A stretch of 64,000 bases of DNA from Ulvibacterium sp965228935 (GTDB lineage: Bacteria; Bacteroidota; Bacteroidia; Flavobacteriales; Flavobacteriaceae). Location: the NCBI RefSeq assembly GCF_965228935.1, contig NZ_OZ245846.1:4030001-4094000 (forward strand), given 5' to 3'. Positions 1-8,019 of this stretch are shown piece by piece. The notes under the pieces were generated by a model that saw only the letters and a list, made by a program, of their open reading frames with translations, was not told where the DNA came from and did no database searches. The first letter of the stretch is position 1, and the number at the start of each line of letters is the position of its first letter. Position numbers and translations under genes: made by a program.

Positions 1-1086
1 TCAAACTTCAGACTCCTAGCCTTTTTTTCTATTGCCTTTCTTTTGTTGTCCTGTGGCAATGCCGATGATGACGTTAATCTTGATCTTAATCTCGGGGACG
101 GGCTCGGAAAGGGAAAACCTGTGGACGAATGCTTGGATCTTGGTGAAAACGATTTGGTATTATCCATTCAAGAACAGTTCACCACACTTCCCGGAAAAGT
201 ATCCATATTTTTTAGAGTATCCGATACCGATAATAATCCGGTACCCGGACTCACCGCAGATCAATTTACCATTTATGAACAGGGGCGGAACGATGACTGT
301 TTTAATACCATTTCCACTTCGGAGTCCCTGGCCCGAATATCTCCCAACTCCCAGATTTTCACCAATAATACGCTGCTTGTACTAGATTTGAGCAATAGTG
401 TACTCAGTGGCAGTTTGGAAGAATTGAAATCGGCGAGTATCAGTTTTATCGATAATGTAATGCCGGCGACACCCGAGGATTCCTTTAAGATGGCCATATA
501 CTGGTTTGACGGGGAGAACGAGCTCCATTTATTGAATGCCCCTACATCTTCCAAGCAAGAGCTTACCGTAGCCATTGAGGGAATAACGGAAGATATCAGC
601 AATGACCCTTCAACCGATCTCTACGGTGCTGTAATAAAATCAACCGATATTGCTACCGGACTTTTGAACGAAAGTACCTCCGATGGAAAAATAGGAGCCG
701 CATCAGTCGTTATTTTTACCGACGGTACAGATCAAGCTTCCCGCTTCACCGAGGAAGCAGCCTTAAAAAAGGTCAATGATGCCAATTCCAATATCTCGTT
801 TTTTACCATTGGACTTGGAAGTGAGATCGATACCCAAGTATTGACCGATATAGGAAAGACCTTTAGCGTTTTTGCCGGGAACAAGGAAGAATTGGAGACT
901 ACTTTTAACGACATTTCCTTTAGGGTGTCCCAACGGGCCAATAGTTTTTACCTCTTTGAATACTGTAGCCCAAAACGTGACGGTAGTGGCGAAAGTAACC
1001 TGGCCATACAGGTAAAGGACGGAAGCAGACAAGGTGCGGTACAGACCAAATTCAACGCCAAAGGGTTTACCGGCGGGTGTGAGTAG
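1..1086 (+). CDS. VWA-domain lipoprotein, 5' end cut by window edge
   Basis: The reading frame is open from base 1 and the true start lies before the window. The first visible residues are a hydrophobic signal segment that ends in a lipobox (LLSC, Cys codon at 52-54), so this is a predicted lipoprotein. An acidic low-complexity stretch (DDDVNLDLNLG) follows. The central part is a von Willebrand factor A domain: the MIDAS motif DLSNS is encoded near base 385 and the FTDGTD loop near 716. VWA domains bind a divalent metal and mediate protein contacts. The C-terminus (YCSPKRDGSG onward) is not recognised. A strong hairpin terminator follows directly. Partner and function are unknown. Confidence 0.85.
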   Translation, partial: SNFRLLAFFSIAFLLLSCGNADDDVNLDLNLGDGLGKGKPVDECLDLGENDLVLSIQEQFTTLPGKVSIFFRVSDTDNNPVPGLTADQFTIYEQGRNDDCFNTISTSESLARISPNSQIFTNNTLLVLDLSNSVLSGSLEELKSASISFIDNVMPATPEDSFKMAIYWFDGENELHLLNAPTSSKQELTVAIEGITEDISNDPSTDLYGAVIKSTDIATGLLNESTSDGKIGAASVVIFTDGTDQASRFTEEAALKKVNDANSNISFFTIGLGSEIDTQVLTDIGKTFSVFAGNKEELETTFNDISFRVSQRANSFYLFEYCSPKRDGSGESNLAIQVKDGSRQGAVQTKFNAKGFTGGCE

Positions 1087-1112
1087 CAAATATCAACAAG
1101 TGTATATTATTA

Positions 1113-1140
1113 GGGAGAATTGTTCGATTCTCCCTTTTTT
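1113..1140 (+). terminator. Rho-independent terminator
   Basis: A perfect 8-bp stem (GGGAGAAT/ATTCTCCC) with a 6-base loop is followed by a run of T. It lies 26 bases after the VWA gene stop. Confidence 0.9.
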
Positions 1141-1293
1141 ATGCACTTTATCGAGATTTGAACGATTGCATTAGGGTTTTTGGCCCGAACATTGTTATTT
1201 AAACAACTAACGACTCAGATTTTATATTGACCACCTACATCCTAAAAACTATGAAGATGTGTAATCATGCCCAGGGACAGTTGGGCGTAAAGA

Positions 1294-1470
1294 ATGAAAG
1301 TCATGGATGTAATCAACGAAATTATTCAAAACAGTGCCATAGGGCCTTTATCCAAGTGGTATAAAAGTTTGGTTCTATTATTGTTCTCCTCCATTGTGAC
1401 CACCTTATTCGTTATGATGGTAATTCTGCTCAAATATGGGCCGTATACAAATATTCAGTTCGGGTATTAA
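1294..1470 (+). CDS. Small single-span membrane protein, 58 aa
   Basis: ATG at 1294 opens a 58-codon frame ending in TAA at 1468-1470, only 7 bases from the convergent carboxypeptidase gene. The N-terminal 25 residues are amphipathic (VINEIIQNSAIGPLSKWYK). They are followed by one strong transmembrane segment (about residues 26-48, LVLLLFSSIVTTLFVMMVIL) and a short tail KYGPYTNIQFGY. A second ATG three codons in is also possible. No family is recognised. The clean hydrophobic profile and convergent packing favour a real gene. No Shine-Dalgarno is seen, as is usual in this phylum. Confidence 0.5.
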   Translation: MKVMDVINEIIQNSAIGPLSKWYKSLVLLLFSSIVTTLFVMMVILLKYGPYTNIQFGY

Positions 1471-1477
1471 AGAAGGA

Positions 1478-2965
1478 TCATCTATAAATCATTGCATTTT
1501 TCCCTTTAAAATAGGAGTGCATTGATTTTCCGACTTTGTCCAGTTCAATTAGGAATCCGTTTACGACCGCGTACTCGATTTTGCCGTCTTTTTCCAAAAC
1601 AAAAGTTGGATTGATCCCTACTTCCAAATTCAGTGTAGGCACTTCGTAGTTTTCGCTAATAATATGCAAAAGGTAAGGAGATTCCAATTGTTCCGAGGAA
1701 ATACTTTTCACTCTAACGTAGATGTACCCATTTTTTAAGGCTTCAACAGTATTCAGGTCTTCCAACTGTTGTAGGTTCCCAAAAACTTTTGGATATACCA
1801 TTCCTGCCTTTAGGGTATAGCCTGTGGCGTTGAGGGTTTCATATCCGTAATACGTGGACAAATCTCCCAAATCAAGAATCCGGCTGCTATACCAGAAATC
1901 GGTATTGCCCTCCTTGTCTACCTCCAATTGATTGATACCGATATCCAGAATGTAATCATTCCCTAACAATGGATAGGTAGCACTTTCAATCTTAAGGTCG
2001 AACAGCTTCCGGTCGTTTTCGGGAATCTTTTCATAATCCTCCAACGAGATATCGGTATAACTACCATTGGCAATCGTATGGATGGCGGAGAGGATGGAAA
2101 CGTAGTTCAGTTTTCGTATCTCTTGTTTTTCAATATCATTGGGATATCCGCCGGATTCTATTAAAATGGCACTGGTACCCCATTTTTGGATGTTGTCCCC
2201 AAAAGCCCTCGGTTCAAAATCATCATTGTACTTACCCACTTGTCCCGGAGCATATTTTTGGATGATATTGTTCATAAAGGCAATAACCTTCATGGCATTG
2301 CTCCTTACTTCATTTACTTCCTTTTCGTAATTGTAGGCCGGGGCCAAATAGGAAATCGTCGCTGGTTTTTCCGTACGCTCGGCATTGTAATAAGTGCTTT
2401 GATCGTGGAGGTTAAAACCGAAATCGGCTTCCAAGCTATCCCGCATTCTTTTCAATGTACGCCCTTCGGGCGATTGCAATCGCAATGCATCCCGATTGAT
2501 GTCGATACCCAAACGGTTTCTCCTTTGGTAGACTTCCGCCCCATCTGGATTCAACATGGGTAGAAAGTGAAGCGTTAGATTATCCAAAATTTCCTTTTTT
2601 TCATTTGCGAAATCATCGCTATCCAAGAAATTTAGAATATCAAAAATGGCTAGGGTTGCCGTTGGTTCGTTGCCGTGCATCTGAGACCAAAGAAAGACAC
2701 TGGTTTCCCCCCTTCCTATGCTGATCAGGTTAAGGTCCCGACCTTCTATTGAGGTTCCAACCGTTTTGACCGTAAATTTCGGATTCTTCCTGTATTCCGT
2801 AATAAAAGGCTGGATTTCATGATACTTGACCCTCCTTTTGTCCAGACTCGGTTCCTTATACGTCCCATAGGTTTCATAGAGTTCGGAAGTAATCTCCTTT
2901 TCTTGGGAACACATGAAAAACGGTATCAAAAAAAGGAACAAAAACGGAAACAATTTAATTTGCAT
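1478..2965 (-). CDS. M14-family zinc carboxypeptidase, lipoprotein
   Basis: Start chosen at 2965 because it opens a lipoprotein signal peptide (hydrophobic run, PFFMC, Cys19). The frame is open further upstream but only as a shadow of the amidase gene. The M14 zinc site is visible: H97-G-N-E100 (HxxE), third ligand H187 in FNLHDQ, and catalytic E270 in ILIESGG. NPDG and the R150 region match the substrate pocket. M14 enzymes remove C-terminal residues from peptides, in some families from peptidoglycan stem peptides. It overlaps the amidase stop by 11 bp and is last in a four-gene operon of exported proteins, so a wall-peptide substrate is inferred. Length 495 aa; the C-terminal 200 residues look like an accessory beta domain. 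Confidence 0.88.
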   Translation of the reverse strand: MQIKLFPFLFLFLIPFFMCSQEKEITSELYETYGTYKEPSLDKRRVKYHEIQPFITEYRKNPKFTVKTVGTSIEGRDLNLISIGRGETSVFLWSQMHGNEPTATLAIFDILNFLDSDDFANEKKEILDNLTLHFLPMLNPDGAEVYQRRNRLGIDINRDALRLQSPEGRTLKRMRDSLEADFGFNLHDQSTYYNAERTEKPATISYLAPAYNYEKEVNEVRSNAMKVIAFMNNIIQKYAPGQVGKYNDDFEPRAFGDNIQKWGTSAILIESGGYPNDIEKQEIRKLNYVSILSAIHTIANGSYTDISLEDYEKIPENDRKLFDLKIESATYPLLGNDYILDIGINQLEVDKEGNTDFWYSSRILDLGDLSTYYGYETLNATGYTLKAGMVYPKVFGNLQQLEDLNTVEALKNGYIYVRVKSISSEQLESPYLLHIISENYEVPTLNLEVGINPTFVLEKDGKIEYAVVNGFLIELDKVGKSMHSYFKGKNAMIYR

Positions 2966-3629
2966 GGTTATTGGGTTTTGTAGGTACGGCTTTGAAATTA
3001 AGGTCTTTGACCGCTTTTCGGACTTTTTCCATAAAATCTTTTCCGGGATCGGTCTTTTCGGTACGGTATCCGTCATCCTTCTCCAACCATAGGGGATGGT
3101 CTTCAAAAAGTGTATATTCATAATGTCCTATTACATAATCAATATCGTATTTCCCTTTCAAATACCGAACCAGCCATATGTTGGATTTTAATTGGGCCTT
3201 GGTCAAGGGTAGGTCTTCCGTTCCCCCTATATTCTCCACCCCGATAGCACAGTGGTTGAGCCCTATAACGTGCCTGGCCATAGTGGTTTCGGGCATCAAA
3301 CGATATATGGTACCGTCCCTATCCACCATAAACTGAGAGGATACATTGAGCCCACTTACCGAAGTAATGTCCGGTCGCCAATCGGGAAGTGTTGCCTTGT
3401 TGAACGCATCAAAGGATTTTTCAAAAGTGGGGATAACCGTCCAATGCAATACTATCATTTTTGGGCGTATTGTGGGTTCTTCCTGTTCCAGACCATAACG
3501 ATCGGATAGGTATTCCAAGGTCAATGTTTTGCGCTGATTATCAAAAACAATGGGCTTGTCCACAATTTCCCTAGAAACCGAACAGGAAATTGACAATAGC
3601 AAAATAAGCAGTATTGAAATCGGTTTCAT
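2955..3629 (-). CDS. N-acetylmuramoyl-L-alanine amidase (Amidase_2/PGRP fold), lipoprotein
   Basis: 224 aa with a signal peptide ending in LLSISC, so a predicted lipoprotein. The Amidase_2 fold is shown by VLHWT (first zinc His), the central MARHVIGLNHCAIGVENIGG region (second His, plus the conserved H-x-IGVE core), IGHYEY and TDPGKDF near the C-terminus (Asp as third ligand, as in AmpD). The family cleaves the bond between MurNAc and L-Ala of the peptide stem. It lies 11 bp after the 3D-domain gene and overlaps the next carboxypeptidase gene, so amidase and peptidase are probably made together to trim released muropeptides or the wall itself. Confidence 0.9.
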   Translation of the reverse strand: MKPISILLILLLSISCSVSREIVDKPIVFDNQRKTLTLEYLSDRYGLEQEEPTIRPKMIVLHWTVIPTFEKSFDAFNKATLPDWRPDITSVSGLNVSSQFMVDRDGTIYRLMPETTMARHVIGLNHCAIGVENIGGTEDLPLTKAQLKSNIWLVRYLKGKYDIDYVIGHYEYTLFEDHPLWLEKDDGYRTEKTDPGKDFMEKVRKAVKDLNFKAVPTKPNNHAN

Positions 3630-3640
3630 TCCATCTAGAT

Positions 3641-4069
3641 TTAATCGGGTTTTATACTATCTCTTTTCTCTACGGCATAGGTGATCTGCACTTTTTTCCT
3701 ACCCCATTCCTTGGCTTTTTTATAATTCTCTCCCATATAAATATCGATTCGTTTTTTCCATCGTTTATGCATTTTGTCCATAACATAAAAGGTATCCGAA
3801 AAGCCCTGAATTTGTACAGGTGTATTATGTTTAAGCCCTATCTCCAATAAATCCCGTGATATGGCAATGGCCTTTGTACCGGGTACAAGGGTATCTCCCC
3901 ATGCCGTAATGGCCGGGTTGCCTAATGTTTGGGAAGGAAAGGAATTATATGCCGTAGCTGTGACTTCCAAAGGTATCCATTTGTACTTTTCCTCTACTAT
4001 AGGGCCGTTACAGGAAATCAAAGTTATTGTAAAGATTCCAAACCATACTATTTGAGTAGAACTACTCAT
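3641..4069 (-). CDS. 3D-domain lipoprotein (MltA C-terminal-like)
   Basis: 142 aa. The start at 4069 was chosen because its ATG overlaps the TGA of the upstream gene (ATGA) and opens a lipoprotein signal with LISC; a longer frame exists only inside the neighbour. The domain carries the three conserved aspartates that name the 3D fold: VTATAYN, AWGDTLVPGTKAIAISRDLLEIG, VMDKMHKRW and IDIYMG, ending with EWGRKKVQI. The fold forms the double-psi barrel of lytic transglycosylase MltA and of resuscitation factors, so peptidoglycan cleavage or binding is likely. It stands alone without the MltA insertion domain. Second gene of the operon. Confidence 0.88.
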   Translation of the reverse strand: MSSSTQIVWFGIFTITLISCNGPIVEEKYKWIPLEVTATAYNSFPSQTLGNPAITAWGDTLVPGTKAIAISRDLLEIGLKHNTPVQIQGFSDTFYVMDKMHKRWKKRIDIYMGENYKKAKEWGRKKVQITYAVEKRDSIKPD

Positions 4070-5601
4070 GGCATTTTGTCCATCAATTGATTTCTTAAGA
4101 TCATAAGATCTACTTTTTTCTCTTTCCAAACCTCCGTCAATTCATCCGGCACAGGAGTAAATGTATACGTAAATGCACTTAGGATGATATCCATATCACC
4201 ATCCTCATCGATATCACCGGTATCCATCAAAAACCATCGGGCATCCGGGTCTTTAATGATATGAGGGTCAAAAACAAAATTAGCGGTATCCTTGTTTTCC
4301 AAGTAAACAAAGGAATAATCCGGTTTGGTTGCGTAATCGGGAAAAGTAGAGATCAAGCCAAAATCGATATCGCCGTCTTGGTCAAAATCATGGGCAACCA
4401 CCCGTGAAGCCCCATTCATAGGATAAAAATACGTTTCTTTAAATTGGTTTTCTCCATTGTTGAGATGTATTCGCATTCCATGATATGGCTTTTGAACGTA
4501 GGATTCATCCGCATTGTCCCCATTGACCGTAATAATATCATCATCGCCATCACCATCATAATCAATAAGTTCAAACCAACTTGAACCGTACAACGGACTA
4601 AATCGTATCACTTTTTCCGGTTCAAAACTTAAATCGTCCTGTTGGTATAAAATAGTAACACCCTCATCACCTTGGGAAGTAATTGCGACCAAATCCTTTC
4701 TTTGATCTTGGTTCATATCCTTGACAATAACACGGATTACCCCTGGTTGATTTAAAAGAATCTTCTTTTCGTAAGTTGAATTACCCTTATTCAATAAAAG
4801 GGAAAGACTACCTGTAAGATCCCCAAATTCACTAACAATCAGTTCCTTTTTGCCATCATTGTTCAAATCCTCTACCACGGTGTGCACCGGTCTATGGAAT
4901 TGTATTGGCATGACCATAGGGTTTCCATTTTGCCACATGTAGACCTGTCCCGTAGACAAGGCAGTTGGGCGTATGGAACCGATACTCGTGGTAAAGGATA
5001 GCTCGCCATCGTTATAGTGATCCACCACGGCACTGGCCAATTTAGCTTTTGGCTGAAGCGTATCTTTTTCAATATCATACTCCAATACATAACCTTTTAA
5101 ATCTCCCAAAAGAAGGCTTTTGTTTTTTTCATCAAACTCTAAATAGGTAAAGAGGGACTGCTCCTTATCGTCTAAGGAAATTAGCTCCTTAGCGAATCCT
5201 CTCAAAGGTTTGGCGACATCAAGGTTTTGCTGCTTGGGAAGGGAATCTGGGGCCATATTAATGATATAATCCCGCAACAATTCCCAATCGGCTATGTCCA
5301 ACATGGGAGAATACGGATATATTCCCTTTTCGAGTAGCATGGCCTGCTCACCAAAATGCAAGTCCTTCAGCGGGTCGTATCCGTTATCCCGGATTCCAAG
5401 CCTGGCTCCCATTTCCGGTAATACATTGTTTTTCCAGATATGTCTGGGCAGTCCTTCAATTGCGGGAGGCAAATGACAGCTGCCGCAATGCGTTTGGTAA
5501 AGGGCCACTTCTTTTTTATTTCCGGAGCTACATGAACTAAAAACAAAGACGCAAAAAAGGAAAAAAAGGTAAACGAAACACCTTAAAGGACGCCACTTCA
5601 T
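4066..5601 (-). CDS. Cytochrome c-like lipoprotein with FG-GAP/VCBS repeats
   Basis: 511 aa. Signal peptide ends at FSSC. Residues 39-43 (CGSCH) form one c-type haem site, with M64 in LPEMGARLG a possible axial ligand. From about residue 240 there are five calcium-binding-like FG-GAP/VCBS repeats with DxDxDGxxD cores: DLNNDGKKEL (246), DMNQDQRKDL (295), DYDGDGDDDI (348), DFDQDGDIDF (405) and DIDEDGDMDI (463), consistent with a beta-propeller. It is first in the operon with the 3D, amidase and M14 genes. Similar Bacteroidota proteins are annotated only by their repeats; the role of the haem is unknown. It may sense or transfer electrons at the surface. Confidence 0.85.
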   Translation of the reverse strand: MKWRPLRCFVYLFFLFCVFVFSSCSSGNKKEVALYQTHCGSCHLPPAIEGLPRHIWKNNVLPEMGARLGIRDNGYDPLKDLHFGEQAMLLEKGIYPYSPMLDIADWELLRDYIINMAPDSLPKQQNLDVAKPLRGFAKELISLDDKEQSLFTYLEFDEKNKSLLLGDLKGYVLEYDIEKDTLQPKAKLASAVVDHYNDGELSFTTSIGSIRPTALSTGQVYMWQNGNPMVMPIQFHRPVHTVVEDLNNDGKKELIVSEFGDLTGSLSLLLNKGNSTYEKKILLNQPGVIRVIVKDMNQDQRKDLVAITSQGDEGVTILYQQDDLSFEPEKVIRFSPLYGSSWFELIDYDGDGDDDIITVNGDNADESYVQKPYHGMRIHLNNGENQFKETYFYPMNGASRVVAHDFDQDGDIDFGLISTFPDYATKPDYSFVYLENKDTANFVFDPHIIKDPDARWFLMDTGDIDEDGDMDIILSAFTYTFTPVPDELTEVWKEKKVDLMILRNQLMDKMP

Positions 5602-5677
5602 ATACTACATTTTATAAAGAATTGGAATGGAATATAGCCATACCGAAACTTATGCCAAAATTATTTTCTGCTTTTCG

Positions 5678-5685
5678 TAATTTTG
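5678..5685 (+). promoter_or_regulatory. Possible Bacteroidota -7 element TAATTTTG
   Basis: Exact match to TAnnTTTG, 6 bases before the ATG at 5692. If it is used, the transcript would be almost leaderless. No TTTG at -33 is visible, so this is weak. Confidence 0.25.
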
Positions 5686-5691
5686 ATAGCT

Positions 5692-6093
5692 ATGAAAGAA
5701 GAGAAAAAGCCGGACGCCGTGGTCTTTGACGACGAAACCCAGGAGTATCATTCCAAGTTATTGCCCTATGCCAGTGGGGTAGGCGCACCCAGGATAACAC
5801 CTCCCGATGTTACCTCTTGGAAAAATACCAATATCGTTACGGCCAACCATCAATTTAAGTCACGGTATGATGCCATAAAGGAAGCCTATCAAAAACTGAT
5901 GGAGCAATACGAGTACAACAACTTGGTATATAATGCCAAATTTAATTTTGAACCCGTTACCGGGGAAACCTATTACCTGTACAAGGCAAAGGATGAAAGT
6001 ACCTTTTTGTCGTTAATATCTCCGGATGAGTGCAGTTTTAATCATCTAGGCAGTTTTAAACTGGGACCGGACAAGATGTGGGAAAAGCTATGA
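5692..6093 (+). CDS. DUF2452 family protein
   Basis: 133 aa from ATG 5692 (an in-frame TTG at 5683 is less likely). The pattern fits the DUF2452 family of Bacteroidota: PDAVVFDDET, GVGAPRITPPDV, SWKNTNIVTANHQF, FEPVTGETYYLY and the C-terminal LGSFKLGPDKMWEKL. No signal peptide or membrane segment, so cytosolic. No biochemical role is known to me. It converges on the pirin gene and overlaps its stop by 6 bp. Confidence 0.8.
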   Translation: MKEEKKPDAVVFDDETQEYHSKLLPYASGVGAPRITPPDVTSWKNTNIVTANHQFKSRYDAIKEAYQKLMEQYEYNNLVYNAKFNFEPVTGETYYLYKAKDESTFLSLISPDECSFNHLGSFKLGPDKMWEKL

Positions 6094-6963
6094 TCCTGGA
6101 AGGGGAACGTAGGTTTTGTCATCCTCCATCATCGGAAAGGTCTTTTGGGCCCAATCGTATTTTGCCGTTTCGATCCTCTCCTTGTTGGAGGAAACAAAAT
6201 TCCAGTAAATATGGCGTTCTTCAGGGAAGGGTTCGCCACCGAATAACAATAGATGGGTATTGGGCTTAAGGTTTATTTTACAGGTATCCTCTACTTTTGA
6301 CACCACTATATTGCCTTTGTCTATAGTTTCCCCGCAGGCCTCTATGCTCCCCTCCACGATGCATATGCCAATCTCACCCTGTACCTTATCCTTGATATCC
6401 AAAAAATAGGCGTCCGTATTGGTAATTTCAATCATGAAAAGGGGGGAATGCACGGGAACGGGAGATTTTCGTCCGTACCCTTCCCCGGCTACCAATTTGA
6501 ATGACGCGGGACCCTCTACCCATTTCGGAATTTCCTCCAAACCGATATGATGGAATTCAGGTTCCGTTTCTTCCAATTCCTTGGGCAAGGCTACCCAAAT
6601 TTGATAGCCATGGGCCGTAAAAATTTGCCCATTTCTCATAATATCGGGAGTTCGTTCGGTATGGGAAACCCCTTTGCCGGCTACCATCCAATTTACAGAT
6701 CCAGGCTGAATACGTTGTCGAGTTCCCAAACTATCCTCATGCATAATTTCACCTTCCAATAGGTAGGTCAGGGTAGATAGGCCAATATGGGGATGTTGAT
6801 CCACATCCATATATTTTTTGGGGCCAAGTTGGGTAGGTCCCATATGGTCTATAAAAATGAAAGGCCCTATCATCCGTTTTTTACGAAAGGGGATTAATCG
6901 ACCTACCAGAAAATCGCCGATATCACGACTTCGCTCCTCAATAATCAATCCGATGTTCGACAT
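6088..6963 (-). CDS. Pirin family protein
   Basis: 291 aa bicupin. The four metal ligands of the pirin N-terminal cupin are present: H57-x-H59 (QHPHIGLSTLTY), H101 and E103 (GVSHTER). Other hallmarks are GPFIFIDHMGP and the WVALP segment. Characterised pirins bind iron and some have quercetinase-like dioxygenase activity; the substrate here is not known. The gene follows the D-2-hydroxyacid dehydrogenase by 14 bp on the same strand, so the two are probably co-transcribed. Confidence 0.93.
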   Translation of the reverse strand: MSNIGLIIEERSRDIGDFLVGRLIPFRKKRMIGPFIFIDHMGPTQLGPKKYMDVDQHPHIGLSTLTYLLEGEIMHEDSLGTRQRIQPGSVNWMVAGKGVSHTERTPDIMRNGQIFTAHGYQIWVALPKELEETEPEFHHIGLEEIPKWVEGPASFKLVAGEGYGRKSPVPVHSPLFMIEITNTDAYFLDIKDKVQGEIGICIVEGSIEACGETIDKGNIVVSKVEDTCKINLKPNTHLLLFGGEPFPEERHIYWNFVSSNKERIETAKYDWAQKTFPMMEDDKTYVPLPGS

Positions 6964-6977
6964 AAGTGTATATGTTT

Positions 6978-7937
6978 CTATATAACGCGATACGGGATAT
7001 CCTCCCCCTTATAACAGGCAATAATATTTTCTGCGGCATACACCGACATTCGATTCCTGGCCGTAACCGTTGCGGATCCAATATGGGGTAAAACCGCTAC
7101 ATTTTCCATATCCAACAAGGGGTTATCGGAATCCATGGGTTCCGGATCGGTAACATCCAAACCGGCTCCCCAGATTTCCGCGTTCTTCAGGGCCCATATT
7201 AAATCGGTTTCATTATGAACGGCACCGCGCGCCGTATTCAAAAAAATAGCGCTTGACTTCATCTGTTCAAATGCCTTTCTACCGAAGGTATTTCTAGTTT
7301 CATCGGTCAGGGCACAATGTGCCGAAACTACATCACTTTCTGCAAGCAATTCATCAAAACTTACTTTTATGGCATTCAATTCTTTTTCGGCCTGCTGATT
7401 TCTAGACCGATTACAATACAGGATTTTCATGTGATAGGCACCTTGGCAGCGTTTCGCAAATTCCAGACCAATGGTTCCCAAACCGAATATACCCACGGTC
7501 TTGTTTTTAAGTTCTATTCCCAAATTGGCCTGGGGCCTAAAATGTTGCCATTCGCCCTTGGCAATCGTTTTATGCATAAAGAACATTTTTCGGGAAACCG
7601 CCAATAATAACCCAAATGCAATGTCGGCCGTGGCATCGGTCATGGCATTGGGAGCATTGCCAATGGGAATGCCATATCGGGCTGCTGCTTCCAAATCGAT
7701 ATTATCATACCCGACGGCATATTGAGAGATAATCCTTAGATGGGGGTTGTCCCTTAAAAAATCGGAATCGATTTTGTAATTACTGGTGGTTAAAAGCGCA
7801 TCATATTTTTTGGCTTCCGCATTCAGTTTTTCGTGGGACATAGGAAGATCCTCCGTCCATTTTACCACTTCCAGACCTGCTTCTTTCATTCGATTTATAC
7901 CCGCATCGGGAATATTTAGACAAACCAGTACCTTCAT
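6978..7937 (-). CDS. D-2-hydroxyacid dehydrogenase (glyoxylate/hydroxypyruvate reductase type)
   Basis: Start at 7937 (MKVLVCLNIP); a start four codons earlier is also in frame but less typical. 319 aa. The NAD(P)-binding Rossmann motif is GLGTIG in TVGIFGLGTIGLEF. The catalytic triad of the family is visible: Arg in NTARGA, Glu in DPEPMD and His in LPHIGSAT. These enzymes reduce 2-keto acids such as glyoxylate or hydroxypyruvate. A second member of the superfamily, closer to GhrA, is encoded at 16374-17303. Divergent from the serine hydrolase gene. Confidence 0.92.
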   Translation of the reverse strand: MKVLVCLNIPDAGINRMKEAGLEVVKWTEDLPMSHEKLNAEAKKYDALLTTSNYKIDSDFLRDNPHLRIISQYAVGYDNIDLEAAARYGIPIGNAPNAMTDATADIAFGLLLAVSRKMFFMHKTIAKGEWQHFRPQANLGIELKNKTVGIFGLGTIGLEFAKRCQGAYHMKILYCNRSRNQQAEKELNAIKVSFDELLAESDVVSAHCALTDETRNTFGRKAFEQMKSSAIFLNTARGAVHNETDLIWALKNAEIWGAGLDVTDPEPMDSDNPLLDMENVAVLPHIGSATVTARNRMSVYAAENIIACYKGEDIPYRVI

Positions 7938-8019
7938 ATTTACGAACAAATTTCCTTTTCACAATTTATAAAATAAGATAGAACTAATAACTATATTCGA
8001 CCTATATAAATCGCAAAGA

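Noticed and set aside
2963..3121. 52-residue N-terminal extension of the M14 peptidase frame
   Set aside because: It lies entirely inside the amidase gene in another frame and precedes a clear lipoprotein signal peptide.
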